A stretch of 64,000 bases of DNA from Phyto melanocephala (taxonomy: Eukaryota > Arthropoda > Insecta > Diptera > Rhinophoridae), in contig OW799233.1 of assembly GCA_941918925.1 (NCBI GenBank), positions 70,752,578 to 70,816,577 of the forward strand. Reading direction: 5' to 3'. Within the stretch, counting starts at the first letter, position 1. Each line of letters begins with the position of its first letter. The position numbers were made by a program, and so were the translations under genes. Below the pieces are notes generated by a model. That model had not been told where the DNA came from. It searched no databases and was given only the letters and a program-made list of their open reading frames with translations. Shown piece after piece: positions 22,501 through 33,800 of this stretch.

Positions 22501-25350
22501 TTAGTTTTGTAATCTACTTATCAAGAGCTTTCACCCAATATGTCACAACCCCATTCAGGTATGTCGGAAATGGCCCGCATATCACTTAGAATATTTTAAT
22601 ACGAAAGGGTAATTTTAACATATTCGACCCCCTGTAGCTCCGCTCCTGAGAAAGAACTGAATATACCCGCTTTAGTTTTGTAATCTACTTATCAAGAGCT
22701 TTCCCTCGATATGTCACAACCCCATTCAGGTATGTCGGAAATGGCCCGCATAACACTTAAAATATTTGTAATACAAGTATGATATTTTCATATATTTGCA
22801 CCCCCTGTAGCGCCGCTGCTGAGAGAGAACCTAATAAACCCAATTCAGTTTTGTAATCTACTCAGCCGGGGCTTTCGACCGATATGTCACAACCCCATTC
22901 AGGTATGTCCGAAATGGCCCGCATATCACTTAGAATATTTTAATACGAAAGGGTAATTTTAACATATTCCACTCCCTGTAGCGCCGCTCCTGAGAAAGAA
23001 CTGAATATACCCACTTTAGTTTTGTAATCTACTCATCAAGAGCTTTCACCCGACATGTCACAACCCCATTCAGGTATGTCGGAAATGGCCCGCATATCAC
23101 TTAGAATATTTTAATACGAAAGGGTAATTTGAACATATTCCACTCCCTGTAGCTCCGCTCCCGAGAAAGAACTGAATATACCCGCTTTAGTTTTGTAATC
23201 TACTTATCAAGAGCTTTCACCCGACACGTCACAACCCAATTCAGGTATGTCGGAAATGGCCCGCATATCACTTAGAAAATTTTAATACGAAAGGGTAATT
23301 TTAACATATTCCACTCCCTGTAGCTCCGCTCCCGAGAAAGAACTGAATATACCCGCTATGTCACAACCGCATTCAGGTATGTCGGAAATGGCCCGTATAT
23401 CGCTTCGACTATATTAATACTAAAGGGTAATTTTAACATATTCGACCCCCTGTAGCTCCGCTCCTGAGAAAGAACTGAATATACCCACTTTAGTTTTGTA
23501 ATCTACTCATCAAGAGCTTTCCCTCGATATGTCACAACCCCATTCAGGTATGTCGGAAATGGCCCGCATATCACTTAGAATATTTTAATACGAAAGGGTA
23601 ATTTTAACATATTCCACTCCCTGTAGCTCCGCTCCCGAGAAAGAACTGAATATACCCGCTTTAGTTTTGTAATCTACTTATCAAGAGCTTTCACCCGATA
23701 TGTCACAACCGCATTCAGGTATGTCGGAAATGGCCCGTATATCGCTTCGACTATATTAATACTAAAGGGTAATTTTAACATATTCCACTCCCTGTAGCGC
23801 CGCTCCTGAGAAAGAACTGAATATACCCACTTTAGTTTTGTAATCTACTCATCAAGAGCTTTCACCCGACATGGCACAACCCCATTCAGGTATGTCGGAA
23901 ATGGCCCGCATATCACTTAGAATATTTTAATACGAAAGGGTAATTTTAACATATTCCACTCCCTGTAGCTCCGCTCCCGAGAAAGAACTGAATATACCCG
24001 CTTTAGTTTTGTAATCTACTTATCAAGAGCTTTCACCCAATATGTCACAACCCCATTCAGGTATGTCGGAAATGGCCCGCATATCACTTAGAATATTTTA
24101 ATACGAAAGGGTAATTTTAACATATTCCACTCCCTGTAGCTCCGTTCCCGAGAAAGAACTGAATATACCCGCTTTAGTTTTGTAATCTACTTATCAAGAG
24201 CTTTCACCCAATATGTCACAACCCATTCAGGTATGTCGGAAATTGCCCGCATATCACTTAGAATATTTTAATACGAAAGGGTAATTTTAACATATTCCAC
24301 TCCCTGTAGCTCCGCTCCCGAGAAAGAACTGAATATACCCGCTTTAGTTTTGTAATCTACTTATCAAGAGCTTTCACCCAATATGTCACAACCCCATTCA
24401 GGTATGTCGGAAATGGCCCGCATATCACTTAGAATATTTTAATACGAAAGGGTAATTTTAACATATTCCACTCCCTGTAGCTCCGCTCCCGAGAAAGAAC
24501 TGAATATACCCGCTTTAGTTTTGTAATCTACTTATCAAGAGCTTTCCCTCGATATGTCACAACCCCAATCAGGTATGTCGGAAATGGCCCGCATATCACT
24601 TAGAATATTTTAATACGAAACGGTAATTTTAACATATTCCACCCCCTGTAGCTTCGCTCCTGAGAAATAACTTAATATACCCGTTTCAGTTTTGTAATCT
24701 ACTCGTCAAGGGCTTTCGCCAGATATGTCACAACCCCATTCAGGTATGTCCAAAATGGCCTGCATATCACTTAGAATATTTTTAATACAAGTAGGACTTT
24801 TCGTATGTTTTCACCCCCTCCGGCGCCGCTCCTGAGAAAGAACTGAATATACCCGTTTCAGTTTTGTAATCTACTCGTCAATGGCTTTTACCAGATGTCA
24901 CAACCCAATTCAGGTATGTCCAAAATGGCCCGCATAACACTCAGAATATTTGTAATACAAGTATGATATTTTCATATATTTGCACCCCCTGTAGCGCCGC
25001 TGCTGAGAGAGAACCTAATAAATCCAATTCAGTTTTGTAATCTACTCAGCCGGGGCTTTCAACCGATATGTCACAACCCCATTCAGGTATGTCCGAAATG
25101 GCCCGCATATCACTTAGAATATTTGTAATACAAGTTGGACATTTTTGTATATTTCCACCCCCTGTAGCGCCGCTCCTGAGAAAGAACTTAATATACCCGT
25201 TTCAGTTTTGTATTCTACTCGGCAAGCGCTTTGACCCGATGTGTCACAACCCCATTCAGGTATGTCCGAAATGGCCAACCTGGACACCTCAAAATGAGCA
25301 TATTCATAGTCTATAAATTCAAACATAACGTACATTTTTCTAAATTTTTT
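19555..25350. repeat. Satellite array I: about 33 units of 171 bp with inverted ends
   Basis: The landmark 'atgtcacaaccccattcagg' recurs at a 171-bp step (19804, 19975, 20146 and on). A unit runs on through 'tatgtcggaaatggcccgc', 'cacttagaatattttaatac', 'taattttaacatattcca', 'ccctgtagctccgctcc', 'gagaaagaactgaatatacc' and 'gctttagttttgtaatctac'. A second subtype with 'tgtaatacaagtatgatatt' sits at the ends and near 22.75 kb. One unit near 23350 has an internal deletion. The array is bounded by inverted repeats of about 140 bp: 19555-19690 reads as the complement of about 25205-25350. Open frames inside it are by-products. Confidence 0.9.
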
Positions 25351-25764
25351 TAAAAGTCTTGTTCTGATAACTTTTCAGATTACTAGAAGTGTTTACTACC
25401 TACCTATGTTTATCTGCACACATTTTTAGTTTTCGTACCACTTTGTTTATTTTCGTATTCGCTATGATATAATTTTAAAAGGATATTTGTCTGAAATGTT
25501 TATAAGAAAATTTTAAGATCTTTATTGGTATGAATGGTAAAAAAAGTTTAAAAAGTTCAATACCTAACCCGTTGTTTTATATAAAACGGTTTTATGGCTC
25601 TCCTGCAAAATTTGATTTTAAGACATACCATGCCCATGAAAACCACAGATATAATTATATTTAATCCGAATTGCTTGTTTGAAACCCGTTTACACTTATG
25701 TTTTTTATCACTAATCAGACATACATACAATTATTCTTTAAAAGTTCATATTGCCTGGTGTTCA
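25351..25764. repeat. Duplicated segment U, copy 2
   Basis: Near-identical to 15701-16102, offset about 9.66 kb; only scattered substitutions were seen (e.g. 'ctcctgcaaaatttg' for 'ctcctgaaaaatttg'). Confidence 0.75.
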
Positions 25765-26591
25765 ATCTATATATATAAAAATCAATGTGTGTTTGTATGT
25801 TTATATGTTTGTATGTTGGTTTGTGCTTTATAGACGGTTAAACGGCTGGACCGATTTCCTTGAAATTTTCACAGAATCTTTCTGTATGTCTGGAAGGAAC
25901 TTTAGGCTATACTTTGGTTTGAAATGGTAAGTGGGCGGGGTGCCACGCCCTATTAAAGAATAAGTATTAAATATTATATATCACGAAAGTTAATGCAGCC
26001 AGAGTCTTCAAATTAAGTACGGTAAGCTTTGACATCCACACGAACATTTGGGTAAAAAATGGGCGTACTTGCAATTGTAGGCGTGGCCACATGAATCAAA
26101 TACTAAAATTCGTATATTTGGAAAACGATATCGATTAGAGTAGTAAAATTTTGCAAGATCAACTTTGACATCCAAATGAACATTTCTGGAAAAAATGCGT
26201 ACATTAGAAATAGTGGGCGTGACAGCTCTCATAGCAATTGAATACTAAAATTCGTATATTCGGGAAGCGATAACAGTTAGAGTACCCAAATTTTGCACGA
26301 GAATCTTTAACATCTATATGACTATTTTGATAAGAAATGGATGCTTTAGTAATATTGGGCGTGGCACCTGTCATATGAATTAAATACAAAAATTCGTATA
26401 TCTGGGAAGCGATAATAGTTAGAGTATCCAAATTTTATAAGAGACACTTTGACGTCTATATGATTATTTGAATAAGAAACGGTTGATTTAGTAATAGTAG
26501 GCGTGACACTTGCAAAATAAATATATTTTTGAACTATAAAATTTTTATTTCATTACGATGGGGGTGGCGAAGCACACCGGGTATTAGCTAG
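25765..26591 (-). repeat. Family-A repeat copy 4
   Basis: Duplicate of copy 2, same orientation and limits ('atctatatatata' to 'ggtattagctag'), with few differences. Confidence 0.8.
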
Positions 26592-26957
26592 TACTAAATA
26601 AAATTGCCTTTAACGTATGTATTTACTTTGTGTAACAAAAATTTGGGGAGAATAAAAAGTTAGAAAAACTAAAAATTAAAGTTTTTAACATATTTTCTTC
26701 AATTCCTAAAATGGTGAAACACACATTAACACGACAAAAATAATAAACTACAATGGCAACGCTGCTAACTTTTCTTTAAGGAAAATAAAAATTCTATTTG
26801 TGAATCGATTTTTTTTTAATTTTTCGATTATGTTCTTTGAATGAATGATTCTTGTAAGGAATTTTATTTTTAAGTTGTTAAAGTTAAGGGGAAAATATCA
26901 ACAAGTTTTAGATGTGATTTTAGATGTGTATGTTAAATATTTTGTTATAAATTAAAT

Positions 26958-27376
26958 ATGAATACAATTGCCTTTTTTGAGGATAGTAGTGACAGTGATT
27001 CTTTGGACATCCGATTGAAAAGAAGAGTTTTACGCTTTAAATCTGGAGATGTGTTCCAGATGAACGATAAAGAGTAAGTTGCAATAAACAAATGTGAACC
27101 GGACTCCTGATAAATTTAGTAGAAAGAAATATTGGAGTGCCCAAATTTGATTTTAGGTGCCTTAATAATGAACGGGGACTACATTACGATCCCGAAAAGT
27201 CTGCAAAGATCATAAATATTTACTGTACACTTCACAATTTTAGACTACATTACAATATTACAGATGAGGATCTTGATTTTCCATTATCTGAAGAAAATCC
27301 AATAAACGATCCTGTTGAAGATGATTTTAGTGGGGAAGCAAATGAAATAAGAAATCAAATACTGCACAATTTTTAA
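26958..27376 (+). pseudogene. PIF/Harbinger mini-transposase, catalytic core deleted (copy 2)
   Basis: Same two segments as the 17.4-kb copy: 26958-27073 (ending before GTAAGT) and 27157-27376 (after 'attttag'). There are several substitutions (for example RLKRRVLRFKS for RLERRVLRYKS, and EDLDF for EELDF) but no stop or frame slip in either segment. The DDE core is absent. The upstream flank has lost about 150 bp relative to copy 1, covering the (GT)n stretch near 17380. Confidence 0.75.
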
Positions 27377-27404
27377 TTTGTAATTCAATTTTATTTATCT
27401 AATA

Positions 27405-28340
27405 CTAGCTAAAACCCGGTGTGCTTCGCCACCCCAAATTTTAGTATTTAATTCATATGGCAGGTGCCACGTCCACTATTGTTAATGAACCCATTTTTTC
27501 CATAAATGTTTATTTGAATATCAAAGTTGCTTTTGCAAAATTTTAGTACTCTAATCGATATCGTTTTCCAGATATACGAATTTTAGTATTTAATTCATAT
27601 GGCAGTTGCCGCGCCCACTATTGTTAATGCACCCATTTTTTCCATAAATGTTTATTTGAATATCAAAGTTGCTTTTGCAAAATTTTAGTACTCTAATCGA
27701 TATCGTTTTCCAGATATACGAATTTTAGTATTTAATTCATATGGTAGGTGCCACGCCCACTATTGTTAATGCACCCATTTTGTTCATAAATGTTTATTTG
27801 AATATCAAAGTTGCTTTTGCAAAATTTTACTACTCTAATCGATATCGTTTTCAAAATATACGAATTTTAGTATTTAATTCATATGGTAGGTGCCACGCCC
27901 ACTATTGATAATGCACCCATTTCTTGCCTAAATGTTCATTTGGGTGTCAAAGTTGCTCTTGCAAGATTTTACTACTCTAAACGATATCGATTTCCAAATA
28001 TACGAATTTTAGTATTTAATTCATGTGGCTACGCCTACTATTGCAAGTCCGCCCATTTTTTACCCAAATGTTCGTGTGAATGTCAAAGTTTACCGTACTT
28101 AATTTGAAGTCTCTAGCTGCATTAACTTTCGTGATATATAATATTTAATACTTATTCTTTAATAGGGCGTGGCACCCCGCCCACTTACAATTTCAAACCA
28201 AAGTACAGCTATAGTTCCTTCCAGACATACAGAAAGATTCTGTGAAAATTTCAAGGAAATTGGTCCAGCCGTTTAACCGTCTATAAAGCACAAACAAACA
28301 TACAAACACACATTGATTTTTATACACATATATGTAGATG
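27405..28340 (+). repeat. Family-A repeat copy 5
   Basis: Duplicate of copy 3 with one fewer tandem unit; same head ('ctagctaaaacccggtgtgc') and same tail ending 'tatatgtagatg'. Confidence 0.8.
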
Positions 28341-28896
28341 TAAATAAAAGTAAAAAAATTATCACAATTCATTTTCATGTGCGTATGTATATACATAAGT
28401 ATGTATATACATGCAAAATTTGCTTCCGCAAAAAAATATCTGCAACCGCGGAACGGAATCAATAATCGGACCAAATATGTATTTGAAAAAATAAAAAATA
28501 AATTATCCTTGAGGAATTCACTGGAAGGATATCGGTATCCTCTCTCATAGTTTAACTGATGGTACTCAATTAGTACAAAAAAAAAAGATTTATCTCCTTC
28601 AAACACTTTTTTTTTGTTAAATATAAGCTTGAATCTACATAGAATAGTGGTAATTAGGTTGAAAAGGAGGGGCAATAAAAGCCCAAACCCATGACAGGTA
28701 TACACTTATGCTTAGTTGGCATGTTATGCGCTACTGAACACAGTATGTATGACAATTAATTAAATAAATGGGAGGGTGCGAAGATAAATTCGTCAGTTAA
28801 ATACGTCCCACATCAATGTTAACTACATTCCATACTCTATTAACTTAGTTAAATTTTAAAAATTAAAATTTTTTTGATAAAAAAACAAAAAAAAAA
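28341..28896. repeat. Duplicated segment V, copy 2
   Basis: Copy of 18946-19500. The long minus-strand open frame that runs through it has no recognisable domain and starts in family-A DNA, so it is not called as a gene. Confidence 0.7.
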
Positions 28897-29265
28897 CACT
28901 TTCTATAATAATATTTAATTTATAAAAAACAAATTAATTTAGTTAAATTAATAAGAAAAATTTAGAAAAATTTACGTTATGTTTGAATTTATAGACTATG
29001 AATATGCTCATTTTGAGGCGTCCAGGCGGGCCATTTCGGACATACCTGAATGGGGTTGTGACATATCGGGTAAAAGCCCTTGCCCTTGTAATACAAGTAT
29101 GATATTTTCATATATTTCCACCCCCTGTAGCGTCGCTCCTGAGAAAGAACTTAATATACCCGCTTTAGTTTTGTAATCTACTCATGAAGAGCTTTCACCC
29201 GATATGTCACAACCCCATTCAGGTATGTCGGAAATGGCCCGCATATCACTTAGAATATTTTAATA

Positions 29266-30588
29266 CACGGTGGCGCAAAAGAAATCCTCCTATCAGAAAA
29301 TGCTACAAATTTTGCAATTGGCCCCTAATGTCAGTTCTGTTTTGACATTTGTGTAGTAAACACATGCAAAATACACGTTAATAAACAATGTTACGCTACA
29401 CTGCTCCAGAACGCGGAATTTTGGTGACTATTTATTTGACCAATAATCGGTCGGTGACTTTGGCACAACGTGAATTTCGTCGCAGATTTTCTAGCCGTCC
29501 AACACCTACTGGTGAAACACTGCGACGTTTAGCCGCTCGCCTCGAAGAGACTGGCACAACACGAGATGCTGCCAGGAGTGGCAGACCCCGGAGTAGCCGT
29601 TCTGCAGAAAATATTGCTGCTGTAGCCGAGGATGTCATGGAAGCGCCGTCGACATCGACCAGACGACGTGCCACGCAAATGGCTATCAGTCGACGGTCTT
29701 TACAGCGAATTTTGGTACAAGATTTGAAGATGCTTCCGTACAAAGTCCAGACAGTGCATCAGCTGTTAGCTGCTGACCGCCAATCGCGTCTAACATACGC
29801 TCAAGCCATCCTGAATCACCACCAAGAGGAAGATGATTTTTCATCAAAAATAATCATGAGTGATGAGGCCCATTTCCATCTTAGCGGGTACGTAAATAAG
29901 CAAAATTTACGCTTCTGGGGCACTGAAAATCCGCGTGTAACCCACGAAGAGCCATTACACCCGCTCAAAGTTACTGTATGGTGTGCTGTTTTCGCTGGAG
30001 GAGTCATCGGACCTTTTTTCTTCGAAGACGTCGCGGGCCAAACGGTTACTGTGAATGGTCAGCGCTACAGAGCAATGATCAACGAGTTCTTTTTGCCGCA
30101 ACTTGATGAATTGGGATTGGAAAACATGTGGTTCCAACAGGACGGTGCAACAGCACACACTGCACGTGCCACAACCGATATGCTGAAGGATGCATTTCCC
30201 GGGCGCCTAATCTCCCGTTTTGGCGATTTGAACTGGCCAGAAAGATCGCCTGATTTGACCGCTCCAGACTTCTTTTTGTGGGGCTTTTTGAAGTCGCGGG
30301 TTTATGTCAACAAGCCTCAGACTCTTGCAGCTCTTAAAGACAATATCCGTCAAGAATGTGAGGACCTATCGCCGGAAGTTTTGGCCAAAGTGATGGAAAA
30401 TGCCATAAAAAGGGCTCAAATGACAATCAACTGTGGCGGCGGCCATTTACATGACATCATATTCTCGACTTGATGTAAAAAAAATTAAAAGACCAAATAA
30501 AAATACTCCACAAGAAGAATTAAAGTTTTTCATTTTTTTTTTAAATTACAGCCAAAAAACATCGGAAGGTTATTTTTGCGCCACCTTG
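29266..30588 (+). mobile_element. rosa-type mariner element, complete
   Basis: 1323 bp with terminal inverted repeats: left 'cacggtggcgcaaaagaaat', right complement 'caaggtggcgcaaaaataac'. TA is duplicated at 29264-29265 and 30589-30590. Deleting the element and one TA restores the usual satellite string 'ttttaatacgaaagggtaat', which proves its limits. It carries a single uninterrupted transposase gene. Confidence 0.95.
29388..30473 (+). CDS. Mariner transposase, DD41D (rosa) type
   Basis: 361 residues, intact. The N-terminal half (about 1-115) is a paired helix-turn-helix DNA-binding region, with a GRPRSSRSAENIAAV linker resembling the GRPR motif. The catalytic domain has Asp 1 in IMSDEAHFHLSG, Asp 2 in WFQQDGATAHTA and the third Asp in SPDLTAPDFFLWG. 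Counting residues between the second Asp and the Asp of TAPD gives 41, the spacing that defines the rosa family of the IS630-Tc1-mariner superfamily, first known from the fruit fly Ceratitis rosa. It cuts and pastes its own element at TA in the nucleus. An ATG about 120 bp inside the left repeat and a stop about 115 bp before the right end fit a full-length copy. No stop, slip or lost catalytic residue is visible, so activity is possible but unproven. Confidence 0.95.
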   Translation: MLRYTAPERGILVTIYLTNNRSVTLAQREFRRRFSSRPTPTGETLRRLAARLEETGTTRDAARSGRPRSSRSAENIAAVAEDVMEAPSTSTRRRATQMAISRRSLQRILVQDLKMLPYKVQTVHQLLAADRQSRLTYAQAILNHHQEEDDFSSKIIMSDEAHFHLSGYVNKQNLRFWGTENPRVTHEEPLHPLKVTVWCAVFAGGVIGPFFFEDVAGQTVTVNGQRYRAMINEFFLPQLDELGLENMWFQQDGATAHTARATTDMLKDAFPGRLISRFGDLNWPERSPDLTAPDFFLWGFLKSRVYVNKPQTLAALKDNIRQECEDLSPEVLAKVMENAIKRAQMTINCGGGHLHDIIFST

Positions 30589-31381
30589 TACGAAAGGGTA
30601 ATTTTAACATATTCCACTCCCTGTAGCTCCGCTCCCGAGAAAGAACTGAATATACCCGCATTAGTTTTGTAATCTACTTATCCAGAGTTTTCACCCGATA
30701 TGTCACAACCGCATTCAGGTATGTCGGAAATGGCCCGTATATCGCTTCGACTATATTAATACTAAAGGGTAATTTTAACATATTCGACCCCCTGTAGCTC
30801 CGCTCCTGAGAAAGAACTGAATATACCCGCTTTAGTTTTGTAATCTACTTATCAAGAGCTTTCCCTCGATATGTCACAACCCCATTCAGGTATGTCGGAA
30901 ATGGCCCGCATAACACTTAGAATATTTGTAATACAAGTATGATATTTTCATATATTTGCACCCTCTGTATCGCCGCTGCTGAGAGAGAACCTAATAAACC
31001 CAATTCAGTTTTGTAATCTACTCAGCCGGGGCTTTCACCCGATATGTCACAACCCCATTCAGGTATGTCCGAAATGGCCCGCATATCACTTAGAATATTT
31101 GTAATACAAGTTGGACATTTTTGTATATTTCCACCCCCTGTAGCGCCGCTCCTGAGAAAGAACTTAATATACCCGTTTCAGTTTTGTATTCTACTGGGCA
31201 AGGGCTTTGACCCGATATGTCACAACCCCATTCAGGTATGTCCGAAATGGCCCGCCTGGACGCCTCAAAATGAGCATATTCATAGTCTATAAATTCAAAC
31301 ATAACGTACATTTTTCTAAATTTTTTTTATTAATTTAACTAAATTAATTTGTTTTTTATAAATTATTATTATAGAAAGTAA

Positions 31382-31592
31382 AGAATAAGTATTAAATATT
31401 ATATATCACGAAAGTTAATGCAGCTAGAGACTTCAAATTAAGTACGGTAAACTTTGACATTCACACGAACATTTGGGTAAAAAATGGGCGGACTTGCAAT
31501 AGTAGGCGTAGCCACATAAATTAAATGCTAAAATTCGTATATTTGGAAATCGATATCGTTTAGAGTAGTAAAATTTTGCAAGAGCAACTTTT
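31382..31592 (-). repeat. Family-A repeat fragment (copy 6)
   Basis: Complement of the 3' third of family A (compare 18590-18750): 'aagaataagtattaaatatt', 'cacgaaagttaatgcagcta', 'tggaaatcgatatcgttta'. It abuts the inverted end of array II on the left and the inverted T flank on the right. Confidence 0.75.
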
Positions 31593-32794
31593 TACTGAAT
31601 CTGAAAAGTTATCAGAAAAAGACTTTCAAATGTGTTCAGAAATAACAGCGTATGTGGTTGTGTGTTTTTAATGCATTAAAAAAATCGGAATGGGTCCATC
31701 TTATTTCAGACATTTTTAGAACCAAGTAAAGGGCGTGTAAAACCAAACAATATGTCATTATTAACTCATCCTTTTAGGATTTTATGATAATCCTATTTGG
31801 ATTTATTATAAAAAATTTTATAACAGATTTTTTTCCATTTGGAGATTTTTTTCTAAGAAATTTAGTTAAATACTTGTAGCAACTTGTTTTTAAATTTGTT
31901 GGGACATACCTAAATGCATATATTATTTGTGCCGGCACACAGTGGGTTCGATAGTACCCAAAGTGGCGATTAATTCATAGACGCCGTAGTTTTAAAATAT
32001 TAAATTTTTTTTATTGATGGGTTATTATAAGCACATAAAAACACAGTATTTAAGAAAAAAAAGTAAAAAAAATTTTTTTTAACCCGTTAAGTGCATTTTT
32101 GTTTTTAGGAAAAAAACAGACCTTAGTTCACAATTTATGCTGTAACTTTGGAATAAAAAGCGATAAATTGATGAGTAAAACTGAAAATTAAAATGTTTTA
32201 TTATACAAATGTAGGGGGAATATCGAAGCAGACCACTACTATCACGGGTCCCTTTTCGACCCCCTTCGCTCCTCAGTGATTTCGTGTCTACCGATCAGTA
32301 TACCTTCACTCACTGAGTCCCGCGCCACAACCGGAATGTTTTATTAAAAAATTAAAATAATAAATATATTATAAGTATTTGTATTACTATAAATCTAAAA
32401 TCCAACTTTTGTTTTTTACAAAATGTTATAAATATAAAAATAAACAAATTCGGAAAAGCTACAAAAGAGAATATTAAAATTTTTGAGTAATGAATTGCCA
32501 TAAATACATAAAAACACAGCTTTAAAAAAATTTAAAGAAACAATTTTTTTTAACCTGTAAGGCGTTTTATGCTTTTCGGAAAAACATTATCCACAATTTT
32601 CGCTGTAACTTTGAAATCAAAATAAATTTAAAGAAAAAGTTAATAATATGTATTCCTAATATTATCCAGTTTTTGCTTACACTAAATTCAGTAAATGTAA
32701 AAATTAATCTGAAAATATAAAAAATTGAAAACTTTTTGAGGAATCTTTGTTTTCGTTGTTCCTTTTTAATAAAAAGTATATCAAAATATTTGTA
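31593..32794. repeat. Inverted copy of the T1 downstream flank
   Basis: Reverse complement of about 14469-15715, with the same landmarks in reverse order ('cagcgtatgtggttgtgtg', 'gtgccggcac', 'ccactactatcacgggtccc', 'agtcccgcgccacaaccgg'). Non-coding. Confidence 0.8.
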
Positions 32795-33004
32795 TTATTC
32801 TGCATTTTCAAATTCATCACAAAGATCCCAATTATTATAATCCTCATTATCATCAATATCTTCATCATCATTATTATGATATTCTTCATCATTATCATCA
32901 TCATCTTTAACACTATCTTCATTACCATAATATTTATCATAATTTTCATTCGAAATATCTGGAAAAACTAACTCTAATTCCGAAGTTGCTAAATTAGGTT
33001 TTTT
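32795..33004 (-). pseudogene. Transposase-like C-terminal fragment (T2)
   Basis: Inverted copy of the end of T1: reading leftward from 33004 it gives KPNLATSELELVFPDISNEN, then the acidic D/E/N-rich tail, ending ...ENAE at the stop 32795-32797. Here the T run has five T and the frame stays open, unlike T1. It is truncated at 33004, where satellite sequence starts. A plus-strand hydrophobic frame over the same bases is a mirror of the acidic codons and not a gene. Confidence 0.6.
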
Positions 33005-33302
33005 CAGGTATGTCGGAAATGGCCCGTATATCGCTTCGACTATATTAATACTAAAGGGTCATTTTAACATATTCGACCCCCTGTAGCTCCGCTCCTGAGA
33101 AAGAACTGAATATACCCGCTTTAGTTTTTTTGATTTTTTTTTTGTTTTTTTATCAAAAAAATCTTAATTTTTAAAATTTAACTTAGTTAACAGAGTGTAG
33201 AATGTAGTTAACATTGATGTGGGACGTATTTAACTGACGAATTTATCTTCACACCCTCAATAAATGGTATAGTTTTTATATCACCGCGCCGGAAAGAGTT
33301 AA
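33005..33302. repeat. Satellite fragment, inverted segment V and possible transposon terminus
   Basis: 33005-33126 is satellite DNA in the array orientation. 33130-33270 is the complement of segment V (about 19380-19495). 33286-33302 is GCGCCGGAAAGAGTTAA, the complement of the motif at 7959-7975. The BEL element follows 26 bp later. Confidence 0.6.
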
Positions 33303-33333
33303 GCAAGAAAGCATATTTTTATTCTGATGGCGC

Positions 33334-33742
33334 TGTTTCGGCGTATATCCGATGGGATTACAAAGAAATATAAAAAATTAAAACACAAATTAATTTCAAT
33401 TTAAATTAATAAAAAATATGTTTTATTTATTTCTTTTCTTTTATTTATTAATAATAACTTTACCTGTAAAGGTTTTATAATGTGTAAAAGAGACACTTTT
33501 TTTGTTACACTTTTTAGATATTTTGCACGTAGTGCTTTAGCGCTTTAAACAACGAATAATATTATGTTATACATATTAAGTTGAAGATGGCAAACAATTT
33601 TTAAGTACCGTTACCGGTTTACTCGTTGAAAACAAATATAAAGATTTTCTAACACGGTCGAATCAAAAAGTACGTTTTATTAACTTACAACACTTTTATA
33701 AAAGATTAACATAAATCGCGACATAAATTTTGTACTTAAACA
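33334..33742 (-). repeat. BEL 3' LTR, 409 bp
   Basis: Shares its outer parts with the 5' LTR: 33334-33472 ('tgtttcggcgtatatccgat'...) and 33537-33742 ('tttagcgctttaaacaacga'...'gtacttaaaca'). The centre (about 33473-33536) does not match the 5' LTR centre. Confidence 0.9.
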
Positions 33743-33800
33743 TTGCCGGCCACCTTGCAACAATAAAATGCGTTGCAACTATAATATACATGTTAATAAT

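Larger units (their letters stand above)
28897..31380. repeat. Satellite array II (171-bp units) with about 185-bp inverted ends, split by mariner
   Basis: The left flank from 'cactttctataataata' through 'tatgtttgaatttatagact' to 'gacatatcgggtaaaagccc' reappears as its complement at about 31190-31380. Between the ends lie only about six satellite units, the first of which is interrupted at 29266-30588 by a rosa mariner. Both satellite subtypes are present. The right end extends about 35 bp further than that of array I, so the inverted ends are fully visible only here. Confidence 0.85.

Noticed and set aside
19804..25250. CRISPR-like array
   Set aside because: 171-bp units without unique spacers in a eukaryotic context; this is satellite DNA.
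19570..25335. Short open frames within the satellite (e.g. starting MFEFIDYEYAHFE)
   Set aside because: They recur only because the satellite and its inverted ends recur and have no domain or codon signal.
28193..28705. 170-residue minus-strand frame
   Set aside because: Spans a family-A tail and segment V; it is shorter and broken in the duplicate copy and has no domain.
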